A stretch of 64,000 nucleotides of DNA from contig BROG01000229.1 in NCBI GenBank assembly GCA_030159075.1, positions 124,001 to 188,000 of the forward strand, written 5' to 3'. The translations under genes were made by a program, and so were the position numbers. Below, piece by piece: positions 39,843-51,310 of this stretch (positions within the stretch are counted from its first letter, which is position 1; each line of letters begins with the position of its first letter). This stretch comes from Atrina japonica. Taxonomy: Eukaryota; Mollusca; Bivalvia; Pterioida; Pinnidae. The notes under the pieces are model-generated. The model was given only the letters and a program-made list of their open reading frames with translations, ran no database searches and was not told the DNA's origin.

Positions 39843-40026
39843 CATAGGTACCATATAGATACCATATAGATACCATATAGATACCATATAGATACCATAT
39901 AGATACCATATAATAAACCATATAGATACCATATAGATACCATATAAATACCATATACGTACCATATATATACCATACAGATACCATATAGATACCATAC
40001 AGATACCATATAGATACCATATAGAT
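39843..40026. repeat. 11-bp minisatellite (ACCATATAGAT)n
   Basis: About 16 units with minor variants (ACCATACAGAT, ACCATATACGT). It abuts the left end of the Penelope-like element within 120 bp. Confidence 0.96.
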
Positions 40027-40140
40027 CTAGATACACAAGTATTGTATAATTTAAAAAGGCTGGAGTAAAATGTAAGTAGAGCTTTAGACTTGATTGAATT
40101 CATTTACACTAAACTATTTGACTTTTCTGGATTATAATTT

Positions 40141-40465
40141 CAAATACCAAAGTATAAATCAATAGAATGTCCAGGACATAGATACAAATCCGGTAAAAAT
40201 GGACAAACACGGACCTCTGGAAACCAAGAGGTGGGATCAGGTGCCATGGAGGAGTAAGCATCTCCTGTCGACCGCTCACACTCGCCGTGAGTCCACAGTC
40301 AAGTCCAATGAAACAAGTGAGGAGTGTATCCTCGTCACAATTGGTACAGACGCGTCAACAACCGCCAACGAAAAGACAACTCAACATTTCACTTAGTGAA
40401 ACAGAGTAGTCGCAAACAAGACTATTATACCGACCGTAAAATTTGCGGAACGTTCACATTAAACG
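40141..40465 (-). repeat. Pseudo-LTR, downstream copy (relative to element)
   Basis: Direct repeat of 43453-43779 with few differences (for example CATCTCCTG versus CGTCCCCTG). Shared landmarks: GTGGGATCAGGTGCCATGGA, GTCCACAGTCAAGTCCAATG, TTTCACTTAGTGAAACAGAG. Confidence 0.9.
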
Positions 40466-40754
40466 CGGTTTTCGATATCCCTGTGTTAATAATTTGTCAG
40501 TGAGTAGTTTACCTCTGTATATGAAATCTTCATATGTTGTGCACGCACTGGCATATTGGATCATTTGTGAAATATAAACTCCATATGCGGGTGACTGAGG
40601 GATATTTCTACTTAAATGTGCAAAATTTACGATGGGAAAGCCGAAATCGTCGCTTTATCGTATAGCTTAGTTGCTAATTTCCCGTCTGTGTTTATATTAA
40701 GTAAAATGTCTAAGTATGAAGCGTGTGTGGTTGATTCTGTTGTATCTTTAATTT

Positions 40755-41888
40755 CTAGTTCGCTGGGATATATCGCATGACATATGTATGAAAATTGTCA
40801 TTATTAATTGCCAAAACGTCGTCGATATATCTAAATGCCAAATTAAAGGACACCGCTAACTTTTTGTTCTTTTGATTCAAAAGTTTCTGAATGAAGTCTG
40901 CTTCGTATGAATAAAGGAACAGGTCGGCCAATAAAGGAGCACAATTGGTTCCCATAGGAATGCCGACAGTTTGTTAAAAGACCACGTCTCCGAACATTAC
41001 AAATATATTGTCTATTAGAAATTCCAGCATGTTTTAAATCAACTTCAGTATATTTATGTGTAGAATCAGAGTGGTGTTTGACGAAATAAGTATCCTGATA
41101 GCCAATCACTAGATATTTAAATTTTCGGGTACCACCTTTAGTGAAAAAGCAGTTGCCTATGATGCTGAAAAGTCTTTCTTTTAATTTTTTATGTGGAATA
41201 GTAGTATAAGAGAGTAGAGAAGTCATAAGTTTTGATACTGTGAATTCGAGAAAAATTGTGTGCCTTCAAATTTTCTAAAAGCTGTTTAGAATTTTTAAGT
41301 ATCCACATCTGATTTACACCGCTTCTGGAATAAGGAACTGTACAGTATTGTTGAAGTTTCTCCTTAATGAATGTCAATATCTTGGTAAGGAGTAAAGATA
41401 AAGGTTTGGTAGAACATTTGCTGGATCCTGCTATGTATCTTTGCTTATATGGGGTTTTATGAAGTTTAGGTATCCAGTATAAATGTGGTAGCTCGAAATC
41501 GATATCCGTTTGTAGGTATATCAAATGAGCGTAATACGGACACGTGATTTTGAAGGATCTCGTCCTTTGAAAGTGAGCTACGTGTGTATGTAGGATTTCC
41601 AGAATTCGTATTAAACCCAAGTTCTTCTAATAAACAATTATAGTAATGTGCCTTACAAATAAAAACTATATTATTTGAGGCTTTGTCTGCTGGTACCAGT
41701 ACATATTGGTCATGTAACCTATCCATTTCAGTTACTACTTCTGGATCATTAAATACAGAGGGATAACGTGTTTTCATAGTCCCTTTAAATTTTCGAATAC
41801 GAGATTTTATCAACCATCGTATGGCTTTCAGCCATTCAGACAAAGTGTCTGGTTCTACGTCTTCATGTTTGGCCCATCGTCCTGGCAT
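40755..41888 (-). pseudogene. Reverse transcriptase region of the Penelope-like element
   Basis: Read through frames 41888-41466, 41620-41189, 41226-40843 and 40955-40755. Palm motif A (DFSTL), motif B (GIPMGTNCAP) and motif C (YIDD) are all visible. At least three frame changes separate the pieces. Confidence 0.9.
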
Positions 41889-42659
41889 AATCTTCGACAG
41901 AATCCATAACTAAACTGAAATTCTGACGCCAATTAAAGGAACGGGCTTCCCGGTATTTAGGGCCCCTTAAAATAAGATTTTGAGGCTTTCATTTTCAACA
42001 ATAGAAACGTCGCCGGTAATGACATGCCCGATAGTATTGTATTTGAAAGGAGATGAAGCACATGAACATGTGACAGTGTTGTGTAGAAGATGGCTGATGT
42101 CTAGGCACTGCAAAACCTGTTTGTAATTGAATAGCTTGGATGCGATGCTAGGTGTATAGCTTTATGAAATGCAAGGCGTGGTCTTCAGTTTAAAATATGG
42201 TGGAATACAGGACTGAACGTTTTTGTGATTTAGAACATTGCCAATGTTTAAAGCGTCTATGCCTTTATTTGTGAATTTAAGTTTAAGGAAAAGACGTTTC
42301 TGTTCAGAACAGTCATCGTTTGTGACGCGTGCAGGCTTAAGCAGTCTGTGATAAGCGATGTCCATTATAATGGAGTTCAGTATGTATTCTGGGGTTGAAG
42401 AATCCGTGTAGGGGTTCATTCTTGCTTCTTGAAAAAGTTTATTGAGATTTGTAAAAGGAACAGAATAAAGTTTGCTGCGAATGTGATGAAGACCCAAATT
42501 TTTGTTAACGTAAGGTAAAAGAGATGAAAAAGTGACATCATGTATGTAGGGTCGGTTGTATGAACGATGTCCGTGCTTCGTTTACGTCTTACGTTAGAAT
42601 TAAAAAGTTCCATCACATTAACACCATTACACAGTGGGCTTGATAGATTGCCTACACTT

Positions 42660-43095
42660 GGATATTATCGTTACATCCATAGGGATATGCAGTGCCAAGC
42701 TGTTTAATCCAAAATTCTTCACGTTGTCTACGAAAGGGGGTACTCAAGGTGGGATTCTTGGTCCAGTGGTATATTTTTTCAATTAAACGCACTCTCATAG
42801 ACAAGATGGAATGGTCAGGAGAGTTGAAATGTCGATAGAGTATCTGGTTACCCCCATTATTAATCTAGAATCGATGACCAGATACTCTTTTATTTAAGGA
42901 CCCCTTAGTTTCGCCAACATAAAACAAACCACACAAGGTACACTCAATTCAGTAAACAACGTTAGATGATTTGCAGTCTAGATGACCCCAGCCTCTGGTG
43001 TTATAATGCTTATTTGTCAGATTGCTGGTGAACACTTGATCCGTTATTAATATATGACATGTTTTACAATTTTTGACAGAACATTTAGAAATTGT
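42660..43095 (-). pseudogene. GIY-YIG endonuclease region of the Penelope-like element
   Basis: One frame runs from KCSVKNCKTCHILITDQVFT through GLFYVGETKGSLNKRVSGHR to REEFWIKQLGTAYPYGCND. In-frame TGA (42949-42951) and TAG (42865-42867) interrupt it, and a TAA (43120-43122) separates it from the leader frame. The FYVGET motif and the downstream R-x3-E-x-x-W pattern mark the endonuclease. Confidence 0.82.
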
Positions 43096-43452
43096 TGGTA
43101 TATTATTTGAAAATGAACTTTAAAAAATGTCGTCAAGTGGAATCTGACAATTTTTGGGGGGAACATAAGCATTATTATGTTTATACCATAACTGGTCATC
43201 TTTTGACTGTACAAATGTTAAATTATTAATGTCTGGAAGGACAACCCGGGGAGCACCAAACAATCTCTGCGAGTCTGTGCTCCCGATAGACTTCACAGAA
43301 GGACACCTTTTTATACTGGGCGCCGTGCCATCCAGTTTGCAATGTTTTGGTACTTGTTTATCCATGAAATGCATATTACCGAGTGACTAGTATCCTCGGG
43401 GTCAATATGTCCACCAGCAGTGACACACTCGGTGGTAAAAATATAAAAATTT

Positions 43453-43779
43453 CAGATACCAAAGTATAAATCAATAGAATGTCCAGGACATAGATACAAA
43501 TCCGGTAAAAAATGGACAAACACGGACCTCTGGAAACCAAGAGGTGGGATCAGGTGCCATGGAGGAGTAAGCGTCCCCTGTCGACCGCTCACACCCGCCG
43601 TGAGTCCACAGTCAAGTCCAATGAAACAAGTGAGGAGTGTAACCTCGTCACAATTGGTACAGACGCCTCAACAACCGCCAGCGAAAAGACAACTCAACAT
43701 TTCACTTAGTGAAACAGAGTAGTCGCAAACAAGACTATTATACCGACCGTAAAATTTGCGGAACGTTGACATTAAACGA
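43453..43779 (-). repeat. Pseudo-LTR, upstream copy
   Basis: Partner of 40141-40465. Penelope-like pseudo-LTRs often contain hammerhead ribozymes; I could not confirm one by eye. Confidence 0.9.
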
Positions 43780-43874
43780 CGCCTTACCGGAAATATTTTA
43801 TGCGTATGCGAATCGAAAGTGAAACGTCGTTGCTATGCTTACGATACTTGTAAGATTTTATCTTCAGTATAATC

Positions 43875-44065
43875 TTAAGATTTTTTGTGAAAATGACTGC
43901 AGGTTCAGCGTGGTATGAATATACAAAAAGAAATTGATCTGCAAATTGAATATTTGCCAAACGCAAGCAATTTTCACAACCTTTACAGGGATTTAAGAAT
44001 GTTTGTGCCTGTGCCTTTGCATATTCATTGTTATTGTATATTCGTCTAAGTAGTCAAAAAGGAAA
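43875..44065 (+). repeat. Duplicated DCST1-like intron fragment (right part)
   Basis: AGGTTCAGCGTGGTATGAAT with ATACAAA matches 16066-16095, and GTTATTGTATATTCGTCTAA matches 16175-16195. It continues the alignment broken near 37.95 kb. Confidence 0.68.
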
Positions 44066-44446
44066 AATAAACAAAGCTATGCTGGAGGAACTATTTTAAC
44101 TATGATGTCTTTCATGCAGACCACTTTAACATCCCGTTTATGAAAAATTCCTGGATCCGCAACAGTCATGTGCGGATTTAAAGAAAAATTAACTAACGAC
44201 GATTGTTGTATTCAAAGACACTTCCATCAATGTTGATACATTTGAAGTTTAACCGGAATATACCAAGATAGAACGGAAATAGCATTCAAGTGTTCTGCGA
44301 AACAGAACAATGCATAAAAATACACACTGAACAGAGAAAACTTCTTTATACATTTATATTGCTCTAAAAACAATTAGGATTCTGTCTACGCAGACGGTCA
44401 TAATTTCAATGGTTCGGTAGTCTATAACCTAAATGTGTGTCGTGTG

Positions 44447-44451
<5 letters not shown>

Positions 44452-44535
<84 letters not shown>
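44452..44535 (+). repeat. (AG)n microsatellite
   Basis: About 41 AG units. The RERERE open frames here are artefacts. Confidence 0.98.
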
Positions 44536-44539
<4 letters not shown>

Positions 44540-45007
44540 TATCATTCTTCTTTTTATCTATGCCGTTACAACTCCTTTATAATTTGTGTTATCATGCCTG
44601 TCCAATGTGCTTGTCAGGCTTATATTCCCTTATCACTCTATTTTGATTTGCGTTTTGAGGCCTTTAACATCAACGGTAATAGGTCGTTTCCACTTCTCGC
44701 GTTAACATGACTATTGATTTTGTGCTCATCTGCTTCGGTTTATTATGCCTCTTAATGTTTTAAAAAATAATTTCTTATGATACTAACTGGATTTCGAAGG
44801 AAGAAGTAATTTCATATATCTCTGATAAACTGTTAGCCAACTTCAGTTTACACTTAAGGTATCTGGACCGGGTGCCACCAATGCTACTCAATACCGGAGC
44901 TCAACTTTTTATCATTTTGACTTTGTAATTATTTGTAATACCTCCGGGTGTGAATAGCAGACATGGAAGTTCATTCAGATGAAATAATTGGATCAAGTTT
45001 AATATTG

Positions 45008-46105
45008 AAGTGCTGCATATTGATTTTTCCCTTGATCCATTGCATGTATACTCCATGTTTTTCCAAAAAAAAAAAAAAGAAAAACAATCCTTATATTTGT
45101 ATATATTACCATTTTCTGTGAATCTATAGTCAGCTGGTTACGAAATTTATTCTATATAATTGGCTTTGCGGTGGAAGTTTTTCATATGACGTAACAACTG
45201 AACAGCTGTGTGAGATGAGAAGTAGTTCCCCATTTCTGTCAGGAAATACTAAATGGAATTAGTGTTTATTTTCTTATCTTAATATCATTATGAAAGAAAC
45301 TAGTATAGAAACAATTTTATTACTTGTCAGATTTGTTTTTAGGTTATTTCAAAATATTCGACTGCTTTGCACAGGAAGATCACATGTGTCAGAAGAGATG
45401 TCCGCGCCCATGGCTATGTTGAGTTTGAATTCTGATATATTATTAATGAGATATACCATAGAAAGTTTGAGTGTGACTTACGAGAAGGGAGATAGCTAAT
45501 ATTCATTCATGACAACTGAAAGTAAACAATTTATTTGACTTTTTTTACCAATCAGTTGGGAATCATGATGACTGATTCGTACATAACTTACGTAAGTATT
45601 TCACTTGGTCTGATTTCACACGATGCGAATGACGAATTGTTTCTGACTGGTATATCCGGTGAAGGCAAACAATTCGACCTGTTTATCAGACATGCTTGAC
45701 AAAGTATGCACAACTCCTAACTCACTTTTTTCTGTTCAATTGACAAGAAAAAATTGTAACTACCAAGCGAACTTTCATTTCTGTGGTCTGTGGTTCTCGT
45801 CATAACATGATCTAGATATATCGCAATATAGGCCTGTAGGCTGTACAATGTACTACATATTTAGATCCAGTCTTGTGTTTCCGATTTCTTTCTGTAATTT
45901 TTGTTTGTTTTGTGGTAATGTGTGGCTTTTACGATTAAGAATATGTAATATTTTATTCTTTATTGATTTCTTCATGCATCCCTACGCCAAAAAGTAAAGC
46001 GACACTTTAGTTGTCACACCCTGGTCACGTGACTGCAATTACTTAAGTATGCGCTACATCGTTCTATATACTTGCAATAAAGGGAATCGCAGTCGATATG
46101 CAAAT
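45008..46105 (+). repeat. 1.1-kb direct repeat, copy 1
   Basis: Collinear with 51722-52822: TTTTTCATATGACGTAACA, GAACAGCTGTGTGAGATGAG, GGGAATCATGATGACTGAT, GCTGTACAATG. No conserved long open frame shared by both, so coding is unlikely. It lies 0.75 kb beyond the 3' end of the intact nucleotidyltransferase gene. Confidence 0.85.
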
Positions 46106-46109
46106 ATAT

Positions 46110-46856
46110 TGAAAAATATACCTGGAGCATGGTACTTGAAAATGTGCATATGATAAAACTATTTTTGTTATACATTTCTACAGATTTCTTAAAAAGGGGC
46201 TCTAATTGACACCGTCATCTAATTTGTTCGTCATAAAAATGTCCCTTTGTAGTACAAGTTATATGTGTTTTTAGATCTTTAGATCATAATCAATTAGTTG
46301 AGGTTGAGTATTGGATAAAGTGAGTATCTTCAAACACTAAAGTTTAAATCAACACGTCCAATTGAAAAAAGGAACAACAAAAGAAATCAAGTTTACTATT
46401 TTTTAGATGTAAATGTCCCACCGATTTAATTTAATGACCTTGATTGGGATAACTATGATAAAATAAGTCAAATTTTGCGTTTCAGACGCCACAACTTACG
46501 TATTTCTCTTTCAACATAGAACGGAACAGGCCCAAGTTTCTCAAGAATCTCACATGTAACTGCAGCAGCGGTTATGTCCTATTAGTATACTGTATATTTC
46601 AACAGTCATATATTACAGTTACGTATTTGGGCCCAAAACAAAAATAGGAATTACTTTTAATTCTACATGGATTAAAACATGACTCTTGTTCAATGATAAC
46701 AGTACGTATATATAATCAAAGATCAGTCTTGTAAATTTAGAAATTAAACGTTTTCTAGATCATGTACTATGTCTTTTGTGTTCTTACCAAGTACTCCAAA
46801 CTTCAGAATACTTGGTTCTTCGATTACTTTGTTATATAAACCACAGAGAATGTAGC
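46110..46856. other. 3' flank of nucleotidyltransferase gene
   Basis: No open frame recognised. 46655-46785 matches the pseudogene 3' flank. Confidence 0.5.
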
Positions 46857-48884
46857 CTATCGTCGGAATTCTTCTTGTGTTTGACTCGGGTATAGCCGAT
46901 GGCACAAGCAGCACATAATACGAAGTACGGCTGCACTATACTTACTTTGTAGAAAGTTTTCACGCTGATGTTTGGATTTCCAGTAATAAGACTTGACATG
47001 GTATTTTACGGCATCTCTTATATTGCCCTGTTTCATTAAGATGTATCCCAACAGGTTATAGTCATTATGTCGTGAATCTTTATGAAGGGCAGACCCATTT
47101 TTTAGAGTTTCCTTTAACATATTTACTGTGACGTCAAGTTTATTTAGGTCACACAGTTCTATATAACACAATGCTTGTAGAAAATACGCATGCATTAATG
47201 GAGAAATAACTGTTCTGCCTTTTGGCATTTCAAATATTAAAATATTCTCCCAAATCTGATACTGTATCGCCAACGGTACATTAGCGTGTGTACAGACATA
47301 GACTGATGCCAATGAAGAACACGACCAGAATTGCTGCTGTGGAGACAAACCTTTTCCACTCATGGCTGTCCTAAATATGTAACTATAACTTGATTTCAAG
47401 TCAGAACTGTCGATAGACACAAACAGATGGGACATGTTACGCAACACTGACCTTATGACGTTTAAACAACTATTGACATTTCCCGCCATCAAATAGAATG
47501 AAGCTAACCGTAGACGTCCCGAAGTGACGTCAAACTTTGTCCCCAGTTTATAGAACCGTTCAAGTAGTTTATCAACGCGGTACTGAGTTATATTACGAGT
47601 GGTAGAATGTGAATTATGTATCGAGTCTGCCAATGATGTAAACAGCATTGCACTTACATGAGCTAATGTATTGCTCGACGAGATTTGACTTTTGTGTATA
47701 ACATTTTTAACTGAAGTCAAAACATCAGTAAACTCAGTGTTATATAATATTGACCTGTAATATGCCAGGAATTGTACATTGATTCTGTATTTTAGATACG
47801 ATAACAGTTCAATGCGAGAACTAGTAACTTGTCCTACGACCCCAAACGTTTTAATACGGGAAAGTATGTGTTGTAAACTCATGTCAAGCAAACTCTTCAC
47901 CTCCTTCAATAAATCACGTTGATTTTGTGAAGTGACTTTAAACTTGAACAAGTTGACATGTCTGATGAAGTAATGTGGACAGTATAAATCATCAATGAAC
48001 CGATACAGAACTCGAATACATCTGTGCAAACATTCTTGTAAGTTTTGCTTTCTCCATATTGTGGCCGGAGATGATTCTATAGAATAAAACAAAACTGTTT
48101 TGATGAAATATGAGCACATCACGTTCGGCACTTGTTTTCCAATAATTTCCTTCGTTATCTGTTTTAGAATACAATATACGACGAATTGTGTTCTGTTGAA
48201 TGAGTGTACTAATGTTCTTTCGGCCAACGAAAATGAAATTCTCCATTCTATCGAGTTTGTAGGGGAATCCGGCAAACCGATTGGAACAACGTGACATGAT
48301 TTTTTTTTTATTTTCCTGATTATCGAATCATCAGGCCAACCAGTAGCTCGAGGTCGTGAAAGCCACTCATTTGCAACTTCTGGCCAAGATGGACATTTTA
48401 AACAAAATGCAAATTCCACTTCAGCAGTATCGTCCATTCTTTGTAAACAAGGTCCATGAACTACGAAGTTCTTTGGGAGTAGACCATACATATAACTTTT
48501 GATCTTATTACTTGAGAGATAGTAGTTACCTTCGTAGACTTCAAAGATATCACCTGTTACTAAATGTCTGTCCTGACAGAGAAGCATACAATAACCGTGA
48601 TTCTGGGGTGACGGTATCATGTAAAAGTGGATGTTCTGGTTGTTCTGTACACGATCTTCTGATAATGGACAGGCGATCCACTGTGAGAAGTCAATCATAA
48701 AGTCGATATCTGAGTCCTCACTGTAAACACCTTCAGCAAAGCTTCCACTAACAATACATTTCAAGTTTTTTGTTGCTACTAATTCCTCTGCTATCAATGA
48801 GATTTCACGCCTATTACATACATCCTTTTGTGTTCCAATGACATAGTCGATGGTTTTGAAAATCTGGTCTGATGTGGCCTCCAT
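46857..48884 (-). CDS. Mab-21 domain / cGAS-like receptor family nucleotidyltransferase, single exon
   Basis: 675 aa without introns. Residues 47-63 read GSFAEGVYSEDSDIDFM: a GS motif (47-48) and two metal-binding acidic residues (D59, D61) of the nucleotidyltransferase fold. E157 in EVEFAFCLKCPSWP is a plausible third acidic residue. EWRISFSLAE (213-222) and a helix with QFVVYCILK are typical of the Mab-21 C-terminal lobe. Residues about 340-675 are helical and resemble TPR-like extensions of molluscan members; no membrane segment or zinc motif is evident. Family knowledge: cGAS-like receptors make cyclic di- or oligonucleotides after sensing nucleic acid and signal via STING. Ligand and product cannot be told from sequence. 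The start is supported by the matching ATG position in the pseudogene copy. Confidence 0.88.
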   Translation of the reverse strand: MEATSDQIFKTIDYVIGTQKDVCNRREISLIAEELVATKNLKCIVSGSFAEGVYSEDSDIDFMIDFSQWIACPLSEDRVQNNQNIHFYMIPSPQNHGYCMLLCQDRHLVTGDIFEVYEGNYYLSSNKIKSYMYGLLPKNFVVHGPCLQRMDDTAEVEFAFCLKCPSWPEVANEWLSRPRATGWPDDSIIRKIKKKSCHVVPIGLPDSPTNSIEWRISFSLAERTLVHSFNRTQFVVYCILKQITKEIIGKQVPNVMCSYFIKTVLFYSIESSPATIWRKQNLQECLHRCIRVLYRFIDDLYCPHYFIRHVNLFKFKVTSQNQRDLLKEVKSLLDMSLQHILSRIKTFGVVGQVTSSRIELLSYLKYRINVQFLAYYRSILYNTEFTDVLTSVKNVIHKSQISSSNTLAHVSAMLFTSLADSIHNSHSTTRNITQYRVDKLLERFYKLGTKFDVTSGRLRLASFYLMAGNVNSCLNVIRSVLRNMSHLFVSIDSSDLKSSYSYIFRTAMSGKGLSPQQQFWSCSSLASVYVCTHANVPLAIQYQIWENILIFEMPKGRTVISPLMHAYFLQALCYIELCDLNKLDVTVNMLKETLKNGSALHKDSRHNDYNLLGYILMKQGNIRDAVKYHVKSYYWKSKHQRENFLQSKYSAAVLRIMCCLCHRLYPSQTQEEFRR

Positions 48885-49640
48885 CTAAAGCGGGAAAAGT
48901 CAACCATTAACAATTTAAAAGAATATAAACCACCTGACAATTAATACAATTAGGACCTAAACAAGAGGCCCAGTGGGCATTAACGGATCACCTGAGCAAA
49001 ACAAAATTAACTCCCGTAAGTGTTAACCTGACAATGTCTGCCCTATAGTCATCTTTGTATGCCGAATATTTAAGCTTCTTTCGCCTTCACTCTATCAATT
49101 ATACTTTTCGAGATACTGAGCAAACACATAAATTCTCTGATTAAAGGGCAGATAAAGTCCCATATCTGTTGCCCTGACCATTTCCGCCGAATTGACTTTT
49201 TTTAGATCTTTGTGTGCAGATCATTTTTTCATCTTTCACTTTCTCTCTATCTATTATACTTTTCAAGATAATATCAAAACATCCAGAAGCATGAAAAAAC
49301 CACTAAAAAGGGAAATAAATCACATTAGGGGCGACCTGAAAATTTCCACCAAAATAAAATATTGTTTTGCATGCTGCTTATCTTAAGGGACAGGTTTTAT
49401 GTCTAACTTTAATAATTTTGGAGATACATGTATTATATAAAAAAATATCTGCTGACTCATTCGTTCTAGTTGTAGCCATGGCAGCCATGTTAAGTCCTAG
49501 CCCCTTTTCATCCGCAAACTTTAAGCGGGTTTACATGGTTATACTTCCTGTTTAAATTGACCCGATGGTTCTTGGAAATTAGTAAAGAAATCTTACAGTT
49601 TACTTAGGTGTCTGTAGCCTGTACTTCCTAACAACTTCCT
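48885..49640. other. 5' flank of the nucleotidyltransferase gene with dispersed repeat
   Basis: AACAAGAGGCCCAGTGGGC at 48960 begins a dispersed repeat type also hinted at 11718. Open frames at 49192-49555 show no domain. No TATA box stands out. Confidence 0.5.
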
Positions 49641-49745
49641 CATAAATAATGGTAAAATGAAGAAGTGGACTGTTCTATCTTTTTACGCCGCTTACCTGTA
49701 ACAACGTTAAGATACTTTATTTTGGTGTTGTACTATACTGTACCT
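49640..49745 (+). repeat. Local direct repeat, copy 1
   Basis: ATAATGGTAAAATGAAGAAG and TTCTATCTTTTTACGCCGC match 50235-50340. Confidence 0.75.
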
Positions 49746-49830
49746 CGCTTCAATCACAATTTCTCCAGATTACATCAATTTGTACACTTCTAGGAAACCC
49801 GAAATTGTTAGAGACGTCAAAGTCGGTCTG
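49736..49830 (+). repeat. Local repeat shared with 50794-50885 and 33000-33095
   Basis: GTACCTCGCTTCAATCACAA and CTCCAGATTACATCAAT. The copy near 33.0 kb is inverted and more diverged. Confidence 0.68.
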
Positions 49831-50095
49831 GATCAATCGGTAGCACACTAGACTCTTGACCGTGAGGTCGTGAGTTTGAGTCCAGCCTGTGGCAGGTTAG
49901 TTACTTATCCTTCGGATGAAACAGTAAAAACCGAAGTCCCGTGTCGCAGTAGGTGTTGGCACGTTAAAGAACCCTCACTACTCAATGACTGTAAATTCCG
50001 AGCATAGGCCAAATTTTGAAGCCCTTCACCGGCTTTTGGTGACGTCTCCATATGAATAAAAGATTTTTGAGTGGGAGGTTAAATAACAATAAACA
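49826..50095 (+). repeat. tRNA-derived SINE, near full length
   Basis: Head GGTCTGGATCAATCGGTAGC ... GAGGTCGTGAGTTTGAGTCC, body TCGCAGTAGGTGTTGGCACG and GCATAGGCCAAATTTTGAAG, tail GGAGGTTAAATAACAATAAA. Same family as 28448-28722. Confidence 0.85.
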
Positions 50096-50234
50096 AACAG
50101 AAAAAGTTACAGACTTTAATAACGGACCCCTTTCCCTCCAACAACTGGCTTGATGCAACTAACATTTCCATTACAGTAGTAGTGCAAGCTCAGCTAAAAG
50201 CAGTGCGTCTTCTAATCCCATGCAGTAATTTGAA

Positions 50235-50340
50235 AATAATGGTAAAATGAGGGAGTGGACGGTTCTATCTTTTTACGCCGCGTACCTATAAAACGTAAAG
50301 ATGCTTTATTTTGGTGCTATACTATGCTGTACTCTATTCT
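50235..50340 (+). repeat. Local direct repeat, copy 2
   Basis: Partner of 49640-49745 (TTCTATCTTTTTACGCCGC). Confidence 0.75.
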
Positions 50341-51149
50341 AATCCTACACAGTAATTTGCTCACATAATGAACACTACCTCGAAATAATCAATCTTTTCT
50401 CCTTCGATCTGAGAATTACAACTGGTAATATTTTAAAGCAAAACAATAAATTGGCTCAAAATTTTATAAAAATATAATTTTCTTCGATGTATAATTAAAA
50501 TTTGATTGGCCGAAAAAGCACGTAGAGACAATGACACAACACCCCATTGCTTCGCTAACTTAATGATTGTATAATGCAACGAAGTCACGTTTAAAATTTG
50601 CGTTATTATTATGCAAATGATGGGATATATACATGACATATACATTCTACAGCAAGTGTCAGTTGATTATCATCTTTATCTAACTCGAGTTAGTTACACG
50701 TTTTTACCATAACTGAAAATTTGTGCATTGGAACATAGGCTTACTTCATGTCTAGACACCATCGGCCTCGGATTCACATGATCGCATCAGACGTGTACCT
50801 CGCTTCAATCACAATGTCTCCAGATTACATCAATATGCATACTTTTAGGAAAACCGAAATTGTTAGAGATTTCAAAGCCGGTCTGGCTCAGTCATGGTTT
50901 TACCTTATATACACAATTTTAGCGATATCAATACTCATATTGAATCTTCGCTAAAACGTCGGCATTTACGGTATCGATATAACTCTAATATATTTAGCTA
51001 AGTATTCCTTCAAGGACCAAAGCATATATTTTCAGTTCTCTAAACAGGTTGTGGTAATTGTGACCTGTAACACTATCTTTGACCGATTGTGATCTAGACA
51101 ATAAAATTTATTACCTTATATTCCTTTATCTTAACAATATCCAGCCACC

Positions 51150-51310
51150 CAGTTTATGTTTTCAAGCAACGTTCAGCTAGTTGATCTGTTTTCAAGCAAT
51201 ATTCGGCTACTTGATCTCTGTTTTCAAGCAATATTCGGCTACTTGATCTCTGTTTTCAAACAATATTCGGCTACTTGATCTCTGTTTTCAAGCAATATTC
51301 GGCTAATCCG
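51150..51310 (+). repeat. 32-bp minisatellite upstream of nucleotidyltransferase gene
   Basis: About five units of TTTTCAAGCAATATTCGGCT then ACTTGATCTCTG. A degenerate relative lies upstream of the pseudogene. Confidence 0.92.

Larger units (their letters stand above)
40141..43785 (-). mobile_element. Penelope-like retroelement, nearly complete, GIY-YIG upstream of reverse transcriptase
   Basis: On the - strand the order is a leader frame (43374-43120), a Cys-rich GIY-YIG-type region (about 43090-42660; KNCKTC, LCGLFYVGETKGSLNKR, REEFWIKQLGTA), a linker (42616-42162) and a reverse transcriptase (about 41890-40620) with YWIPKLHK, KTYDFSTL, GIPMGTNCAPLLADLFLYSY and FRYIDDVL. Stops and frameshifts break it in several places, so it is not an intact copy. 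Direct repeats of about 325 bp flank it (40141-40465 and 43453-43779), like the pseudo-LTRs of Penelope-like elements. The upstream position of GIY-YIG fits the permuted (Naiad-type) group. Family knowledge: element activity needs both reverse transcriptase and endonuclease. Confidence 0.9.

Noticed and set aside
44435..44710. Arg/Glu repeat protein
   Set aside because: Simple (AG)n microsatellite.
45290..45499. 69-aa open frame in the 1.1-kb module
   Set aside because: The second module copy has stops and frameshifts at the matching place, so there is no sign of coding constraint.
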